The notes under the pieces are model-generated. The model ran no database searches. It saw only the letters and a program-made list of their open reading frames with translations, and was not told the origin of the DNA. Position numbers and translations under genes: made by a program. A stretch of DNA of 64,000 bases from Drouetiella sp036703255 (GTDB taxonomy: Bacteria; Cyanobacteriota; Cyanobacteriia; Elainellales; Elainellaceae), in the NCBI GenBank assembly GCA_036703255.1, contig DATNPL010000071.1, forward strand, positions 1 to 64,000. Direction: 5' to 3'. Positions within the stretch are counted from its first letter, which is position 1; each line of letters opens with the position of its first letter. Of this stretch, positions 61,362-64,000 are shown in pieces.

Positions 61362-62099
61362 TCACGACACAACGGGAAGCATCTTTGCCATCATTTTTTC
61401 AAGCGCTTTGGGATCTTTGAGCAAATAGGCGGCTATTTCCTTAGCTTGCTCACCCGGATAGACATCCTCAACTTCATCGATAACCGCTTGCAGAGCCTCT
61501 TGAACCACCACCTCAGGCGCAACTTTTGGCGGTGGAAAATCTTTGCTCATCCCAGTGTCTACCGTGGCAGGCATCACCCCAACGACCAAAGTACCTTGGG
61601 CAGCGAGTTCTGCCCTCAGCCCCTGAGTCAGCAATAGGGCTGCTGCCTTGGAAGCGCTGTAAGATGCATTCATAGGAAGATTTACTTTCCCTAATATGCT
61701 GAGCATATTGACTATTGCCCCGCCCCCGTTTGCCTGCAAAACTGGAGCAAAAGCACGGCATATCGTTAAGGTGCCAAAGTAATTCACTTCCATTTCAGCT
61801 CTAGCACTAGAGAGATCAGGCGCAGAAATAAATCCTTTGAGTAAACCAATGCCTGCATTGTTGATTAATAAGTTCACGTCGCCGTAGTTCTTTGCCGCTG
61901 TTGCGATAGATTCCTCATTGGTGATATCCAAGGGAATAAAAATAACGCGATCGGGAATGGTGATCTCTGCAACCGATTTCAGGCTTCTGACGCCAGCATA
62001 AATACGGGCTGCCCCACCAGCCTGTAACGCTTCAACGTAGTACTGTCCAATTCCGCCATTTGCGCCAGTGACCAAGGCAACTGAACCTTCGATTTGCAT
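61362..62099 (-). CDS. Short-chain dehydrogenase/reductase
   Basis: A classical SDR of 245 residues from ATG 62099, with GGAG about 8 nt upstream (a TTG four codons earlier is less likely). The NAD(P)-binding TGANGGIG motif lies near residue 11, DITNEE follows, NNAG (LLINNAGIGLL) lies near 83, and the catalytic Ser-Tyr-Lys region reads LPMNASYSASKAAA. The C-terminus is variable. It reduces or oxidises a small alcohol/ketone; substrate not predictable. A 138-nt gap separates it from the YcaC-like gene downstream, so co-transcription is possible. Upstream runs the divergent ArsR operon. Confidence 0.92.
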   Translation of the reverse strand: MQIEGSVALVTGANGGIGQYYVEALQAGGAARIYAGVRSLKSVAEITIPDRVIFIPLDITNEESIATAAKNYGDVNLLINNAGIGLLKGFISAPDLSSARAEMEVNYFGTLTICRAFAPVLQANGGGAIVNMLSILGKVNLPMNASYSASKAAALLLTQGLRAELAAQGTLVVGVMPATVDTGMSKDFPPPKVAPEVVVQEALQAVIDEVEDVYPGEQAKEIAAYLLKDPKALEKMMAKMLPVVS

Positions 62100-62235
62100 A
62101 GGTGACTCCAAGAATCTTAAATTAATAAATAATAAAAATGTGAATATTTTGTGAATGTCCTAGTAAGTAAGAAGCCTTGATAAAGCTGTGTCGCCAAATC
62201 CCAAAAAGGATGGATCGCAAAGTCCTCTTATTTTT

Positions 62236-62286
62236 CCAAAAGCTGGATTTCAAAGGCGCGGAGCGCTTTTGAAATCCAGCTTTTGG
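62236..62286. repeat. Near-perfect hairpin (24-bp stem, 3-nt loop)
   Basis: Arms 62236-62259 and 62263-62286 pair over 24 positions with one G-U-type mismatch around the loop GGA. The arm starts CCAAAAGCTGGATTTCAAAG and has a decayed relative at about 34714. A CACAAAACCCTAATTTGTGATCT-type tail follows at 62304-62326. It sits between the SDR and ArsR promoters. Confidence 0.9.
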
Positions 62287-62362
62287 GGTTTTTTGACTCG
62301 CACCACAAAACCCTAATTTGTGATCTGATGCCCTGTAACTCGATAAAGTAAGCGACACCCGC

Positions 62363-62415
62363 TTGACATTTTTGAGTAGTACATTTATTCTGATATTAAT
62401 TAACTGCGCGGTTAA
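62363..62415 (+). promoter_or_regulatory. Promoter and operator of the ArsR-SRPBCC-VOC operon
   Basis: TTGACA at 62363-62368 and TATTCT at 62386-62391 are spaced by 17 nt, an excellent housekeeping-type promoter. A near-perfect 16-bp palindrome, TTAAC-tgcgcg-GTTAA, lies at 62400-62415 where transcription should begin. It is a strong candidate for autorepression by the ArsR-type protein encoded 20 nt further on. This also argues against the TTG at 62363 as a start codon. Confidence 0.65.
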
Positions 62416-62434
62416 ATACTGTTTCCCATTCTCA

Positions 62435-62830
62435 ATGTCTCCTGTTCCCGAAGTATCTCTCAAAGAGCATCAATTAAACCTTACTTTTGCTGCCCTAGCT
62501 GACCCTACCCGTCGTGCTATTTTGGCTCACCTGTCTCAGGGCGAAGCCTCTGTCACCGAGCTAGCCCAACCGTTCGATATAAGTTTGCCTGCCATTTCTA
62601 AACATTTGAAAGTGTTAGAGCGTGCAGGGTTGATTACCCGAAGTCGGGAAGCCCAATGGCGACCTTGCCAGCTAGAGGCTAACCCGCTCAAGGATGTGGA
62701 TCAGTGGCTTGAACAATACCGTCAGTTTTGGGAACAAAGTTTCGATCGCCTGGATGACTATCTACAGGAATTACAGGCACAGGAATTACAGGCAGGAGAA
62801 GAGAAAACAGAGCCTCACTCAAAGATGTAA
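62435..62830 (+). CDS. ArsR-family regulator of an SRPBCC/VOC operon
   Basis: A 131-residue winged-helix repressor (ATG 62435). Helices read LTFAALADPTRRAILAHLSQGEASVTELAQ, the recognition part is FDISLPAISKHLKVLERAG, and the wing is ITRSREAQWRPCQLEA. A longer C-terminus (QYRQFWEQSFDRLDDYL) is typical of the ArsR subgroup linked with AHSA1/SRPBCC genes. No metal-site CxC is present. It is the first gene of an operon with an SRPBCC protein and a VOC protein, a recurring bacterial arrangement of unknown inducer. Confidence 0.9.
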   Translation: MSPVPEVSLKEHQLNLTFAALADPTRRAILAHLSQGEASVTELAQPFDISLPAISKHLKVLERAGLITRSREAQWRPCQLEANPLKDVDQWLEQYRQFWEQSFDRLDDYLQELQAQELQAGEEKTEPHSKM

Positions 62831-62903
62831 ATTGTGACCTTGCAAAGAGATCTGCTCAGGCAGGTCGCCTATTGCCAAGTCGCCTATTACCAGGAGAAAT
62901 TAA

Positions 62904-63395
62904 ATGCCGAAACAGGCAGGTTCCACGGGCTGTCCAACCGTGACGTTACCGAGCGATCGCGAAATTCTGATCACGCGTGTCTTTAATGCGCCACCCAGAT
63001 TAGTCTTTGATGCATGGACTCAACCCGAACATTTTGCTGGCTGGTTAGGGCCAAAGGATTTTACTGCGATCGCCTGCCAAATGAATGTGCAGGTAGGTGG
63101 ACTCTATCGCGCCTGTATTCGCTCTCCCGAAGGCACAGATCACTGGATGCAGGGAGTCTACCGCGAAGTTATAGAGCCAGAACGTTTGGTCTTCACCTTT
63201 GCCTGGGAAGACGAGGACAACCAGCCCAAACATGAAACTCTGATCACAGTTACCTTTGCAGCGCAGGGCAGCAAAACCGTGATGACTTTCCATCAAGCCA
63301 TCTTTGAATCTACTGAATCACAGAATGCCCATCAAGCAGGCTGGTCTGAATGTTTCGATCGCCTGGAAGCCTATTTGGCAACTGCAATCCCCTAA
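62904..63395 (+). CDS. SRPBCC (AHSA1) domain protein
   Basis: A 163-residue protein of the START-like SRPBCC/AHSA1 superfamily, with RVFNAPPRLVFDAWTQPEHFAGWLGP near the N-terminus and strands GVYREVIEPERLVFTFAWED, TVTFAAQGSKTVMTFHQ and GWSECFDRLEAYL near the end. These folds bind hydrophobic ligands in a deep cavity. AGGAGAAATTAA precedes the ATG. It lies 73 nt after the ArsR gene and 24 nt before the VOC gene, in one operon. Confidence 0.9.
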   Translation: MPKQAGSTGCPTVTLPSDREILITRVFNAPPRLVFDAWTQPEHFAGWLGPKDFTAIACQMNVQVGGLYRACIRSPEGTDHWMQGVYREVIEPERLVFTFAWEDEDNQPKHETLITVTFAAQGSKTVMTFHQAIFESTESQNAHQAGWSECFDRLEAYLATAIP

Positions 63396-63419
63396 TTATT
63401 CATTCAAGGAGTACACACC

Positions 63420-63839
63420 ATGAAATTGAATCCTTACTTAATGTTCAACGGGCAATGCGAGAAAGCGTTTAAGTTTTATGAGCAATGCCTAGGCGGGAAA
63501 ATTACGGCACTGATGACCTACGGAGAGGCACCCGATCCAGCGATGGTCGAGCAGACACAACCTGAGTGGCGGAGCAAAATTATGCATACCAGCCTGGTGT
63601 TTGGCGATCAGGAATTGATGGGTTCTGATAGCCCACCCGAATATTACGAAGAAGCCAAAGGGTTTTCAGTGACCATCAGCCTGAATGATCTGACCGAAGC
63701 AGAGCGCATCTTTCACATGTTGGCAGAAAACGGCACGATAAAAATGCCGTTCCAGCAGACTTTTTGGGCTTATCGCTTCGGGATGCTAATCGATCAATTT
63801 GGCACTCCCTGGATGGTAAATTGCGATCGGGCTGTGTGA
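63420..63839 (+). CDS. VOC-family (PhnB/glyoxalase-like) protein
   Basis: A 139-residue vicinal-oxygen-chelate protein of the PhnB-like group: NPYLMFNGQCEKAFKFYEQCLGG at the start, KIMHTSLVFGDQELMGSD in the middle and FGMLIDQFGTPWMVNCD at the end. Members bind metal and may act on small molecules or as resistance proteins; many lack known reaction. AAGGAG lies 9 nt before the ATG. It is the last gene of the ArsR operon. Confidence 0.9.
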   Translation: MKLNPYLMFNGQCEKAFKFYEQCLGGKITALMTYGEAPDPAMVEQTQPEWRSKIMHTSLVFGDQELMGSDSPPEYYEEAKGFSVTISLNDLTEAERIFHMLAENGTIKMPFQQTFWAYRFGMLIDQFGTPWMVNCDRAV

Positions 63840-63879
63840 AGGCTGAAACCACAGTTTTATAGATAAAATCAGCAACACC

Positions 63880-63924
63880 AGAATTTTTTGTGGCGTGAGC
63901 AAAGCTCACGCCACAAAAAATTCT
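63880..63924. repeat. Perfect hairpin (21-bp stem, 3-nt loop)
   Basis: AGAATTTTTTGTGGCGTGAGC (63880-63900, last base of the arm being C) pairs perfectly with 63904-63924 around AAA. T6/A6 runs are inside the stem, so it may end transcription of the VOC operon. It shares sequence and the following AATTCTTCTCCTTTTAGGA tail with the element at 36777-36835. Confidence 0.88.
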
Positions 63925-64000
63925 TCTCCTTTTAGGAATAGGGCACTACGTAATTAGGTTAGAACAAGCTATTTTGTGAAAGCTGCTTAAGAACTAAAAC

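Noticed and set aside
62363..62434. TTG start giving 24 extra residues to the second ArsR-type protein
   Set aside because: The TTG is part of a TTGACA -35 box with a well-spaced -10, and the extra residues are unlike the family; ATG 62435 is used.

Overview
The window comes from a cyanobacterium, probably a filamentous, motile one. The evidence is the many HIP1 octamers (GCGATCGC) inside and between genes, a PatA/PixG-type motility cluster whose chemoreceptor carries a DXCF cyanobacteriochrome GAF domain, an SLH-OprB porin of the cyanobacterial type, a DUF3122 protein and a valyl-tRNA synthetase with a hydrophobic insertion. No rRNA, tRNA, CRISPR array, phage module or intact insertion sequence was seen. 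Calls rest on reading motifs by eye; no database search was possible.

Layout. 1-2,430: a thioredoxin with a divergent ArsR-type regulator (RexT-like pair) whose promoter is bracketed by two matching palindromes, then an M20 amidohydrolase. 2,460-5,030: small hypothetical proteins and a secreted N,N-dimethylformamidase-beta-like protein. 5,443-10,896: a complete fructose phosphotransferase operon (EIIA-HPr-EI fusion, 1-phosphofructokinase, IIB-IIB-IIC permease), which is uncommon in cyanobacteria, followed by a MITE-like element. 11,134-21,855 (minus strand): a Pix/Hmp/Pil-type chemosensory operon in the order PatA-like, CheY, CheW, MCP with two GAF domains, CheA-REC hybrid, CheW-like, pentapeptide protein. 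21,856-23,548: a 1.7 kb gene-free stretch with a 12-bp iterated repeat. 23,549-36,324 (plus): an exopolysaccharide locus with an outer-membrane barrel, a TPR protein, BcsB-like, BcsA with PilZ, a NodB deacetylase/phosphodiester-glycosidase fusion and an L,D-transpeptidase-like protein. 37,209-46,162 (minus): a flavoprotein, a GHL10-type glycosidase, a pentameric ligand-gated-channel-like protein and 5-oxoprolinase. 46,165-51,823 (plus): DUF3122, valS, a coiled-coil protein and a metallo-beta-lactamase-fold hydrolase. 51,898-57,258 (minus): a phosphorelay of a multidomain response regulator, a five-PAS kinase and a single-domain receiver. 57,350-63,839: small-molecule metabolism and stress genes (ABM monooxygenase with membrane tail, porin, TIM-barrel isomerase, YcaC-like hydrolase, SDR, ArsR-SRPBCC-VOC operon).

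How the parts may fit. Light or another cue read by the GAF-MCP would set CheA and its receivers, which in relatives control type IV pilus motility. The c-di-GMP-responsive BcsA locus would make a beta-glucan-like polymer, so motility and matrix production lie side by side. The fructose PTS gives an import route feeding fructose-1,6-bisphosphate. Many intergenic spaces carry near-perfect hairpins, several with exactly 3-nt loops, plus conserved tail motifs. They look like dispersed palindromic repeat families and are the least explained structures in the window.
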